Position numbers and translations under genes: made by a program | Source of the DNA: an uncultured Desulfobacter sp. | GTDB taxonomy: Bacteria; Desulfobacterota; Desulfobacteria; Desulfobacterales; Desulfobacteraceae | NCBI RefSeq assembly: GCF_963664415.1 | Contig: NZ_OY761445.1 | Span: forward strand, 3,312,501 to 3,376,500 | Length of the DNA: 64,000 nt | Direction of reading: 5' to 3' | In this document: in pieces, positions 16,453-24,273 of the stretch | Layout: each line of letters begins with the position of its first letter | Numbering within the stretch: the first letter of the stretch is position 1 | Notes under the pieces: model-generated | What the model was told of the DNA's origin: nothing | Databases searched by the model: none | The model's input: only the letters and a program-made list of their open reading frames with translations

Positions 16453-19170
16453 TTAGCCTTTCAGTGCAGCCAGTACCTTGTCCGGTGTGGCCGGCAGGCG
16501 TTTGACCCATGCACCACAGGCACTGTGGATGCCGTTGATCACGGCGGCATGGGGCGCGGTCAGGGGCAGTTCGCCCACGCCGGCAGCCCCGAAAGGACCG
16601 TGTTCTCTGGGCGCTTCCACATAGATCAACTCCATCTCGTCGGGAATATCTTTGATATAAGGGAAGCCTGCACCCTTCATGGTGGAATGCTTCTTGATAT
16701 CTTCGTAGTCTTCGGTCAGGGCCAGACCGATACCCTGGGCCAGACCACCGTACATCTGACCGTCCACGGCCAGCCTGTTATTGATCTTGCCCAAATCGGC
16801 CACGGCGGTCATTTTGGTCACCTTGGTTTTACCTGTGGCAACTTCAACGCTGACTTCAGCCATGAACAGACCATACATGTATACGGCAAAGGGGGTGCCC
16901 TGACCGTATTCATCACAATCTTTGGCAGGTGCAGTCCAGGTACCGGTGTATTTCACGGGAATGTTTTCAGCCGTCATTTCCTCAAAGGTACGATAACTGC
17001 CGTCGCTCTTTTTCATGGCACCCATGAGCAGCTCGCAGGCAGCTTTGGTGGCCTGGCCGGTGACGACCTGAGAACGGGAGCCCCCGGCAGGACCGGAGTT
17101 GGGGGTCTTGGAAGTATCGTTCATCACCAACCGGATCTGATCCGGGGCGATGCCCATGGGCCGAAGGGCTTCGTGGGCGGTACCCAAGGTACCCACGTCT
17201 GCCCCCTGGCCATGATCTTCCCAGGAATTGAAGATCGTGATGGTGCCGTCTGCGTTGAGTTCTGCATAGGCCTCGGAGGTATCCGGGCCGTCCAGGCCGC
17301 AGCCGTATACACCCACGGAGATACCAACGCCGCATTTTACGTCGTCTGTGGATTTTTTAACGGCTTCGGCTTTGGCAGCCTCATATTTGGATTTGAGCTT
17401 GTCGAACATTTCCGGCAGACTCCAGGAATCGGGAACCTGTCCTGTGGGGGTGGTGGCGCCTTCGCGATATACGTTTTTATAGCGCAAATCAAAGGGGTCC
17501 ATCTCCAGTTTTTCGGCCAGCATGTCCATGAGTACTTCAGAGGGGAATTCTATTTCCGTTGAGCCGTAACCGCGGAAGGCAGAGCCCCAGGCGTGGTTGG
17601 TGCAGACGGTCCGGCCTTCGCCCCGGATATTGGGAATGTTGTAACCGGCACCGGCATACTGGGCACCGCGCAGAGTCAGCAGGTCGCCGAACTCGGAATA
17701 GGGGCCGTGGTCAACACTCCAGTCAGATTCCATGGCTTTGAGCATGCCGTCCTTGTCCGCTGCATAGCGCAGGTTGGTCAGGAACGGGGAACGCTTGCCC
17801 GTATATGTCTGCTGTTGCTGCCAGTCATAGTTGAGATATACCGGTTTGCCAGTGGCCAGGGCTGCCACACCCACCAAAGCTTCCATTGTGGGGGAGAATT
17901 TATAGCCGAAGGTGCCGCCGGTGGGGTTCTGGACCAGTGTGAGTTTTTCCGGTTCAATGCCCAGGCCCGGAGCGATCATGGCCAGGTGGAGATGGATACC
18001 GATGGATTTAGAATGGATGACCAGGGTGCCGTCTTCGCCGGGGAAGGCAAAACCTACGTCCGGTTCAATGGGCATATGGGGCTGGCGGCTCGTGTAGAAA
18101 TCATCTTCAACGACGACATCAGCGGACTCAAAGATGGGCGCAGTGTCTTCGCCTTTTTTGACTTTCTGGATGTAGTAAACATTGGGGGTACCCGGATGGA
18201 TCTCCATGGCATCTTCGGCCATGGCGGCCGGGGCGCTCATATATTCGGGCAACAATTCCAGATCCACTTTTACCTTATCTGCAGCGGCCTTAGCGTTTTT
18301 CTCGGTGTCGGCACAGACAATGGCAATGGCATCACCATACTGAAAGACCTTTTCATCGCAGAGAATGGGCCGGTCCCAGCCGTCGCCTTTATTAGTGGGA
18401 AAGGTAATCAAGCCGGAAATCCGGTTTTTACCCAAAACGTCTTTGTGGGTGACAACCTTATAAACGCCGGGCATCTTTTCGGCTTCGGAGGTGTCAATGG
18501 ATTTGATATTGGCATGGGAGACCTCGGCCTGAACCAATGCCAGCTTCAAGGTGCCTTCGGGCATCTTGATGCCCAGGTCCGCGCCAAAATCCCAGGTGCC
18601 GGTAACCTTGGCAACGCCGGTGGGACGCGGATATTTGGTGCCCCAGATCCGTCCGTCTTCGGGAATCTTGAACAACAGGTCATCCATGCTCATTTTGCCG
18701 TTAAGCACCTTGGCAGCGTCCATGACAGAATCAACCAACTGCTTGTAGCCGGTACAGCGGCAGGCATTTCTGTATTTCTGGAACCAGTCACGGATATCCT
18801 CGCGTGTGGGGTCCGGATTGGAATCGAGCAGGGCCTTGGAGGATACGATAAAACCCGGGGTGCAAAAACCGCACTGGGCGCCGCCGTGAGCAATCCATGC
18901 CGCCTGGATGGGGTGAAGGTTGTCCGGTGTGCCGATGCCTTCAATGGTGGTGATCTCGGAAAATTCCGGTACCCGTTTCATTTTGGTAACACAGGAACGC
19001 ACCAGCTTAGAATTCAGAATAACGTTGCAGGCGCCACACTGTCCTTGATCGCAGCCCACTTTAACCCCGGTGGTGGAACATCCAACCCGAAGCACCGTGG
19101 AAAGTTTGTCATCCTCGTTTACAAAAACGGTTTTCTCAATACCGTTTACCATCAGTTTTTTACCGATCAT
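16453..19170 (-). CDS. mop: Molybdenum-dependent aldehyde oxidoreductase Mop
   Basis: A 905-residue xanthine-oxidase-family enzyme, close to the ~907 residues of Desulfovibrio gigas Mop. The plant-type [2Fe-2S] domain has C40, C45, C48 and C60; the second [2Fe-2S] domain has C100, C103, C137 and C139, the same spacing as in D. gigas Mop. The molybdopterin-binding part follows ('GGTFGYKFSPTME', 'GSAFRGYGSTEIE', 'GPAGGSRSQVVTG') and the catalytic Glu is in 'GAAGVGELPLTAPHAAV'. It oxidises aldehydes to carboxylic acids with a molybdopterin cytosine dinucleotide cofactor; no FAD domain is present. AAGGAG precedes the ATG. It heads the accessory locus but is separated from it by a nested palindrome. 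Confidence 0.93.
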   Translation of the reverse strand: MIGKKLMVNGIEKTVFVNEDDKLSTVLRVGCSTTGVKVGCDQGQCGACNVILNSKLVRSCVTKMKRVPEFSEITTIEGIGTPDNLHPIQAAWIAHGGAQCGFCTPGFIVSSKALLDSNPDPTREDIRDWFQKYRNACRCTGYKQLVDSVMDAAKVLNGKMSMDDLLFKIPEDGRIWGTKYPRPTGVAKVTGTWDFGADLGIKMPEGTLKLALVQAEVSHANIKSIDTSEAEKMPGVYKVVTHKDVLGKNRISGLITFPTNKGDGWDRPILCDEKVFQYGDAIAIVCADTEKNAKAAADKVKVDLELLPEYMSAPAAMAEDAMEIHPGTPNVYYIQKVKKGEDTAPIFESADVVVEDDFYTSRQPHMPIEPDVGFAFPGEDGTLVIHSKSIGIHLHLAMIAPGLGIEPEKLTLVQNPTGGTFGYKFSPTMEALVGVAALATGKPVYLNYDWQQQQTYTGKRSPFLTNLRYAADKDGMLKAMESDWSVDHGPYSEFGDLLTLRGAQYAGAGYNIPNIRGEGRTVCTNHAWGSAFRGYGSTEIEFPSEVLMDMLAEKLEMDPFDLRYKNVYREGATTPTGQVPDSWSLPEMFDKLKSKYEAAKAEAVKKSTDDVKCGVGISVGVYGCGLDGPDTSEAYAELNADGTITIFNSWEDHGQGADVGTLGTAHEALRPMGIAPDQIRLVMNDTSKTPNSGPAGGSRSQVVTGQATKAACELLMGAMKKSDGSYRTFEEMTAENIPVKYTGTWTAPAKDCDEYGQGTPFAVYMYGLFMAEVSVEVATGKTKVTKMTAVADLGKINNRLAVDGQMYGGLAQGIGLALTEDYEDIKKHSTMKGAGFPYIKDIPDEMELIYVEAPREHGPFGAAGVGELPLTAPHAAVINGIHSACGAWVKRLPATPDKVLAALKG

Positions 19171-19668
19171 GTCAATCTCCTTGTCTATTTTTAATCAAAA
19201 GGAGGGGCTTTGAGCCGGAATCATTGTGCGTTTTGTTCGGGAGGTAAACCAGAAACATAGTGCGTTTAAACCGGAGGGAGGGAAAGCCCATCTTTTGTCT
19301 TTTGTCCTCTTTTGTATGTATATGTACATATTAGTCAAGATTTTAATAAATTAGTGATTGCTATGACTAATAATAACTTAAAATAACTTTTAAGAATACA
19401 ATGCAACATAGGGCCAAATCTTAAAAATAAGCGCCGACATGACAAAAAAATCCGTATAATTATAAACAGTTAGAATCGAAAACATGGAGACGGCTTTTCA
19501 TATGGCTACCCGCAAGAACGTCTCAAATGTAATCATTTAGAGGCACGACAACATCTGTTTACGATATAAAATATCTATTTACGAATTTACTATATTTGCT
19601 TACGATACAAAAACATCTATTTACGAAATAGATGTCACGTAAAAGCAACACAAAGGACAATAAAAACA
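19171..19668. other. Long divergent intergenic region between mop and MBL gene
   Basis: No gene is seen. Near mop there is an imperfect 34-base duplication: CATTGTGCGTTT (19222) and CATAGTGCGTTT (19256), each followed by a CGGGAGG- or CGGAGGG-type run. The middle (19310-19480) is AT-rich. Near the MBL gene lie four phased repeats (separate entry). The length and repeats suggest regulated divergent promoters. Confidence 0.6.
19549..19634. promoter_or_regulatory. Four direct repeats at 20-21-base spacing; likely regulator binding array
   Basis: The core TTTACGA (one copy CTTACGA) recurs with ACGA at 19561, 19581, 19602 and 19623, giving spacings of 20, 21 and 21 bases, i.e. two helical turns. 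Each copy is preceded by AYATYT-like sequence (ACATCTG, ATATCTA, ATATTTG, ACATCTA). The fourth copy is also a perfect palindrome, CATCTATTT-ACG-AAATAGATG (19614-19634). The array ends 35 bases before the GTG of the MBL gene and lies in the promoter region shared with mop. Confidence 0.75.
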
Positions 19669-20337
19669 GTGCACCACATACAAAAACTCAGACGAATCAC
19701 AGGACCCTACAATCTCAATACCTATTTTCTGGTGTGCAAAGAATCACGCAAGGCCGTCATTATTGATCCGGGCGGAAAAGCTGAAGAAGTAGCGGATTTC
19801 ATCAGAAAAAACGACATTATCCCTGATAAAGTCCTGCTGACCCATGGACATGCAGATCAATTTTTTTCCATGGCGGCGTTCAAAAAAATTGCCGGGATAC
19901 CCTATTGCCTGCACGAGGCAGATGATGATTTTTTTAAAAAGCCGGAGATCAGAAGTAAAATGAAACGCTCACTTGGCCTGCCCCCGCCCTACCCGGCAGA
20001 TATCAGGATGAAAGACGGAGATACAGTTAACTTTGGCTGCTGTGAACTGAGTGTGATTCACACCCCCGGGCATACGCCCGGTTCGGTCTGTCTGCTGTGC
20101 GAGGACCATCTATTTACCGGGGATACTCTCTTTGTGGGAGAAGCCGGGCGTACGGACCTGCCTGGCGGAAATCTAAACTGCCTAATCGACTCCATCCGGG
20201 TTAAAATACTGCCCCTTGACAAAAAAACCGTGATCCTTCCGGCCCATCACCACACCAATGATCCACCCCGGTCAACCCTCGAACAGGAGATGAAGACCAA
20301 TATTCATATCACCGATTTCATACTGGATGAATTCTGA
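19669..20337 (+). CDS. MBL-fold metallohydrolase, glyoxalase II-like
   Basis: A 222-residue metallo-beta-lactamase-fold hydrolase starting at GTG. The metal motif reads 'LLTHGHADQFFSM' (H59, H61, D63), where the usual HxHxDH ends in Gln 64 rather than His. Further ligands are H135 in 'HTPGHTPGSV', D152 in 'FTGDTLF' and His in 'PAHHHTND'. Family members hydrolyse thioesters such as S-lactoylglutathione, or other esters. Loss of the His suggests one altered metal site. AAAGGA is ~11 bases upstream, and the phased repeat array just upstream suggests regulated expression. Divergent from mop. Confidence 0.85.
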   Translation: MHHIQKLRRITGPYNLNTYFLVCKESRKAVIIDPGGKAEEVADFIRKNDIIPDKVLLTHGHADQFFSMAAFKKIAGIPYCLHEADDDFFKKPEIRSKMKRSLGLPPPYPADIRMKDGDTVNFGCCELSVIHTPGHTPGSVCLLCEDHLFTGDTLFVGEAGRTDLPGGNLNCLIDSIRVKILPLDKKTVILPAHHHTNDPPRSTLEQEMKTNIHITDFILDEF

Positions 20338-20438
20338 AAAGCCCATTGTCTTTCAATAGATCCTCAACGCACAAATACACCGAACGCGCCATATCCAAAT
20401 CCCCTTCTAATCAATCTATAACCGACCCTTAAATTTTT

Positions 20439-21272
20439 TCATACAGTTCCCGGCCAAAAAAAGCAGACTGAACTTCGACCCATTATTTTAACATCAAACA
20501 CCTTTTGGGCAGATCGGTATCCGGCAGCACCGGCACACACCATCAAGGGCAGCAGATGCTCTTCCCGGGGGTGGCAATGCCTTGCTGCGGGGGCTTGTTC
20601 CCAATTAAGCAACTTTTCCCTGTGCTGTTCAGGGGATGTGTTCTCATCGGCACAAGTTTTTTTAAGCCAATCCTGAAAAGACCTGTTTTGGGGATCCGGT
20701 GCCGAAGGAGAACCCGGGCCTGCCTGCAGATCAAAACCTCGCATATTGTGAAAAGAAAATCCGGAACCCAGAAGCCATATATTCTCTTTGAGCAATGGTC
20801 TCAGCGCCTGCCCCATTGCCAGGTGCCTTTCGATATCCAGGCCTTTGCACAGGGAAACCTGGATGCAGGGGAGATCCGCTTCGGGCAGCATCAAGCTCAA
20901 AGGGATATACACCCCATGATCAAACCCACGTTTGTCTTCTGCCTTCACCTTGATGCCGGCATCTTCCATCAGCCCCACGGATTTATGTGCCAGCTCAGGA
21001 TGGCCGGCAGCCGGATACTCAATCTCATAGGCTTGCGGGGGAAACCCATAATAATCGTAAACCAGCTCAGGGGTAGGGTGGCTGGTTACCATAACAGAAT
21101 CACCTTCCCAATGGGCGGAAATCACCACCACAGCCTCAGGTTTAGGCAGCATTGCGGCAAGTTCTTTTAAAAACGCGTTCATGGCGTTATGCCCGGCATG
21201 CCCCAGAAGGGGTAAAGGGCCGCCGCCATGGGGGATATAAAGAATAGCGCTGTCAACTTTTGGTGTCGTCAT
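20439..21272 (-). CDS. LigB-type extradiol ring-cleavage dioxygenase (DODA-like)
   Basis: A ~277-residue class III extradiol dioxygenase family protein. Metal-binding residues are expected in 'YIPHGGGPLPLLGH', 'VVISAHWEGDSV', 'FDHGVYIPL' and 'GSGFSFHNM'. The closest type is the 4,5-DOPA dioxygenase/YgiD group. The start is ATG 21272, preceded by AAAGGAGG; the longer frame to 21326 lies inside the diadenylate cyclase gene. It overlaps that gene by 20 bases. In an anaerobe an O2-using ring cleavage is unexpected, so it may act on another substrate or in oxygen defence (inference). Confidence 0.85.
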   Translation of the reverse strand: MTTPKVDSAILYIPHGGGPLPLLGHAGHNAMNAFLKELAAMLPKPEAVVVISAHWEGDSVMVTSHPTPELVYDYYGFPPQAYEIEYPAAGHPELAHKSVGLMEDAGIKVKAEDKRGFDHGVYIPLSLMLPEADLPCIQVSLCKGLDIERHLAMGQALRPLLKENIWLLGSGFSFHNMRGFDLQAGPGSPSAPDPQNRSFQDWLKKTCADENTSPEQHREKLLNWEQAPAARHCHPREEHLLPLMVCAGAAGYRSAQKVFDVKIMGRSSVCFFWPGTV

Positions 21273-22701
21273 CCGGCCTCCTTTGGGAAATGGTATATCG
21301 AACCTGTACTTTTTTATGTTTGTCATCCGGCCGCAGGGTGGCAGGACTCATAACCAGTGGCACATAAGCAAGGCCTGACGTTGTTAAATTTTCAAGGGGA
21401 ATTTTCTCGGTAAACACCGTAGTTACGCTGTCCAGACTAAGCTCTCCACCTTTTATACTAACTGTCTCCGGAACAACCTTGATTCGGGTCATGATTAGAC
21501 CGTCCGGCAATTTTCCTGAAAAATCAGCCTGTACCGGCACTTGTTTTTCCGCCATGGTGTCCAGCGTCAACTCCACCTGATCCGGTTCTATATTTTTCAG
21601 GCGGATCCCAGGCGGCAGCTGGACATTTTTCCGGGTAATGGCCAGTTTATTTTTGCCCACCGCTGCGCCGTCAAGGGAAATTTTGATGCTCATCTGATCC
21701 AGGCTCAACGCATTGATCAGGGGGCGTGCACCGCTAATCAAAAGCCTGGACCGGGAAGCCGAGGCATAAATAATATTCATTTTTTTATCAGGCTTTATGA
21801 ACTCAATTGGGACATCATAGTTGGCCAACGTCTCCATGCCCCTTGAAAAGCTCAGCCACAAACCTGTGGTACATAAAAGACAGGCCATGGCCGCCACAAG
21901 CAACTCCCGGGTCTGCCGGCGCATTCTTTTTACCGGTTCAGGCCCGCCGGTATATTGTTTGATCAACGCCTCAACCTCACCAGAATCCCTGACCTCATGA
22001 ATCTGGTTGTCTTTTACAAGGGAGACTTTTCCACGCTCCTCAGACACAACAATCACCAAGGCATCGCTTTGCTCGGTAAGCCCCAGAGCGGCCCTGTGCC
22101 GGGTACCGTATTTCGAAGCCAGATGTCGATTCTGGGACAAGGGCAGAATTGTCCCGGCCCGGGTAATTTTGCCCCGCTGAATAACAGCCGCACCGTCATG
22201 GAGTGGTGCACCGGGCCAGAAAATATTCACCAGCATTTCCCGGGACAGTGACGCATTAATATCCGCCCCGGAGGTGACGATGCTGTCCACCCCGGTTTTA
22301 AGAGGCATCACAATCAATGCGCCGATTTTTGCTCTGGCCAGTTCCACCACGGCATCACTGATGATGTGCACCGGCGTATTGATCTGGGTTTTAGGAATTT
22401 CCCATAGAAAAAATCCGATACTGCGTGTTCTGACCACCCCTGATATTTCATTTCTGAACACAATAATAATAATGAAGGTCGCCACAGTGATCACGCCCTG
22501 CATGACCCAGTTGGTAATGACCAGGCCCATGGCGTTGGCAGTGCGGCCGATGATCCACATGGCCACCACAGCCAAAAGAACACGCAGGACATTGGTACCC
22601 CTAAACAATACATATAAACGAAATAAAATGTATGCATTGAAAACGATATCCAGAAAATCCTGCCAGCGCCAGCCGGAAAATATTAAAGAAAATTGTTCCA
22701 T
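21253..22701 (-). CDS. cdaA: Diadenylate cyclase CdaA fused to YbbR (CdaR-like) domains
   Basis: A 482-residue membrane protein. Residues ~18-82 give three membrane helices. Residues ~105-225 are the DisA_N cyclase domain with 'LHDGAAVI' (DGA at 169-171) and 'GTRHRAALG' (RHR at 201-203), the residues that bind ATP to make c-di-AMP. A fourth membrane helix follows at ~266-286. Residues ~295-475 contain YbbR repeats ('VPIEFIKPDKKMNI', 'VPVQADFSGKLPDG'). In Firmicutes the YbbR protein CdaR is a separate regulator encoded next to cdaA; here the two are one chain. The gene is five bases downstream of a DUF2914 gene. Confidence 0.9.
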   Translation of the reverse strand: MEQFSLIFSGWRWQDFLDIVFNAYILFRLYVLFRGTNVLRVLLAVVAMWIIGRTANAMGLVITNWVMQGVITVATFIIIIVFRNEISGVVRTRSIGFFLWEIPKTQINTPVHIISDAVVELARAKIGALIVMPLKTGVDSIVTSGADINASLSREMLVNIFWPGAPLHDGAAVIQRGKITRAGTILPLSQNRHLASKYGTRHRAALGLTEQSDALVIVVSEERGKVSLVKDNQIHEVRDSGEVEALIKQYTGGPEPVKRMRRQTRELLVAAMACLLCTTGLWLSFSRGMETLANYDVPIEFIKPDKKMNIIYASASRSRLLISGARPLINALSLDQMSIKISLDGAAVGKNKLAITRKNVQLPPGIRLKNIEPDQVELTLDTMAEKQVPVQADFSGKLPDGLIMTRIKVVPETVSIKGGELSLDSVTTVFTEKIPLENLTTSGLAYVPLVMSPATLRPDDKHKKVQVRYTISQRRPDDDTKS

Positions 22702-22706
22702 GGGTA

Positions 22707-23165
22707 TTAATCAGACATACTGAATCGTAAAATTTTTAAAATATTATTGTCTTCATCCTTAATCTCCACCCGCCAGGGTCCCTTATCTGCATCACGCATC
22801 TGGACCCTTGAAAAGGAGGACCATTTAGGCACGGAAAGGACAAGACGCATGGAAAAAATAAGCTTATCTTTTTTATACCAGTTATGGAAAATTGCCGTTT
22901 TTTCATACACCGGATCAAATTCTGAAAAGCAGAACACCTCTCCCTGGGAAACGCTGAAAACAACGGCCGGATTCACCGGCCTGAAACTGGATATACTCTC
23001 ACACACCACCGCGTTGGCCAGAACCATACGGGGTTGCTCAGCTAAGCCGACACCGGCCGGAAAAAACAATACACCGGCCAGTTGGCAAACCACGAGAAGC
23101 CTGAACAATAAGAAAGAAAATTTCCTTATACTATGATTGGGAATGTTACGTTCTGTTGTTGTCAT
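22707..23165 (-). CDS. DUF2914-domain exported protein
   Basis: A 152-residue protein with an N-terminal signal or anchor segment (about 15-42, 'FSFLLFRLLVVCQLAGVLFF', ending near GLAEQP). The mature part matches the DUF2914 pattern: 'FCFSEFDPVYEKTAIFHNWY', then 'KDKLIFSMRLVLSVPKWSSF', then 'GPWRVEIKDEDNNILKILRF'. The function of DUF2914 is unknown. It lies five bases before cdaA, so an extracytoplasmic role linked to the YbbR part of that protein is possible, but this is inference. Confidence 0.8.
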   Translation of the reverse strand: MTTTERNIPNHSIRKFSFLLFRLLVVCQLAGVLFFPAGVGLAEQPRMVLANAVVCESISSFRPVNPAVVFSVSQGEVFCFSEFDPVYEKTAIFHNWYKKDKLIFSMRLVLSVPKWSSFSRVQMRDADKGPWRVEIKDEDNNILKILRFSMSD

Positions 23166-23360
23166 AGACGATACGCTCTCATATACTGTAAAAAACAGAT
23201 AAAACTATATACCGGGCGGCAAGAAAAAAAAAGCCTGGATTACGTTGTCTATATCATTCAACTAAGTTTCAGGGTGTTCGTGTTTACGGCATGGGGTTGT
23301 AGCATCGGGCCTGAATAATTTTTTATTTTTGTTCACTATTTTAAATTCGCCACTCATTGC

Positions 23361-24065
23361 TTGACTAAACAACGATCTGGTGCAATTATCCCCAAAATTA
23401 ACAATCTGCTAACATTTCTCGTGTTGAGCAAACGTTGCTTAAAAAGAGAGGGGGGTAGCAATCTGAGAAAACAACTGATTCATAAAGGAAGCTGGGCCAA
23501 CGCAGATGTTTTCCTGTGCTCACAAGGTCAAAATCAATGGGTAGAAAAAGGGTTTGCAGAGAAAAAACTTCTGGTACGATGGACCATCGGCATTATTCTG
23601 ACACAACGCGAACTCTTTATTGCCGCGCGACTGAAAGACCTTGCCGGAATTCCCCAAGGATATGCCCGCAAATCCCTTTGCACGTTAACCTACAATTATA
23701 TGGACGGCAAGGTGTTAGGTTCCCGGGAGCTGGACCATGCAGTTTCCGTTGACTATTTTACTGCCTGTGAAAAACTGTTGCATGCCATACACGGCAAAGG
23801 GGTCGTGCACCTTGACCTGCGCCGGGGAAGCAACTGGATTATTCAGCCGGACGGATCCCCCGGGATCATTGATTTTCAATCCTCTTTACTGGTAAATCTG
23901 CTTCCGGGACTGCTGAAAAATTTTTTATTCTCCATCGACTATTCCGGTCTGTACAAAATGTGGTCCCGAAAATGCGTTGAGGGGCTGGACCAGGATCGTA
24001 AAAAAATTTTTCACAGAATCAACAGGCTTCGTCGCTTATGGATATTCAGTTTTACTCAGATTTGA
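23361..24065 (+). CDS. Kinase-like protein, LPS kinase/RIO type
   Basis: Up to 234 residues. The catalytic loop is visible as 'HLDLRRGSNWII' (kinase HxDLxxxN pattern) and the metal-binding motif as 'IIDFQSSL' in place of DFG. This fits the small lipopolysaccharide-core (InaA/KdkA-like) or RIO-like kinase families that phosphorylate sugars or proteins. The nominal start at 23361 is TTG without a ribosome site. AGAGGGGGG near 23449 suggests initiation close to 23463, possibly at CTG. It is convergent with the S4 gene, overlapping it by 14 bases. Confidence 0.7.
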   Translation: MTKQRSGAIIPKINNLLTFLVLSKRCLKREGGSNLRKQLIHKGSWANADVFLCSQGQNQWVEKGFAEKKLLVRWTIGIILTQRELFIAARLKDLAGIPQGYARKSLCTLTYNYMDGKVLGSRELDHAVSVDYFTACEKLLHAIHGKGVVHLDLRRGSNWIIQPDGSPGIIDFQSSLLVNLLPGLLKNFLFSIDYSGLYKMWSRKCVEGLDQDRKKIFHRINRLRRLWIFSFTQI

Positions 24066-24273
24066 TTTCAAGACGGATATCATAAATTTCTATAATATCC
24101 CCAGGAAGAATCTTTTTCCTTTTTCTTGTTTCAACTTGGCCGTTCACCCGGACCATCCCGTCGGCAATGATATATTTGGCCTCGCCCCCGCTGGACGCAA
24201 GATTTTCAAACTTGAGCACCTTGTATAATTCCACAGGTGCATGGGTAATATAAACGATTCTATTCTCAGTCAT
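24052..24273 (-). CDS. S4-domain RNA-binding protein (HslR/RqcP/YaaA-like)
   Basis: A 73-residue protein that is almost entirely one S4 domain: 'ELYKVLKFENLASSGGEAKYIIADGM' is the helix-loop part and 'VRVNGQVETRKRKKILPGDIIEI' the strand-rich basic part. Stand-alone S4 proteins bind structured RNA, for example rRNA or stalled 50S-tRNA complexes. It overlaps the upstream acyl-CoA ligase gene by 8 bases and is probably cotranscribed with it, although a functional link is not obvious. Confidence 0.85.
   Translation of the reverse strand: MTENRIVYITHAPVELYKVLKFENLASSGGEAKYIIADGMVRVNGQVETRKRKKILPGDIIEIYDIRLEIKSE

Noticed and set aside
16525..19194. Long plus-strand open frames opposite mop (345 and 533 codons)
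   Set aside because: They are antisense shadows of a confidently assigned, GC-biased enzyme gene and show no domain.
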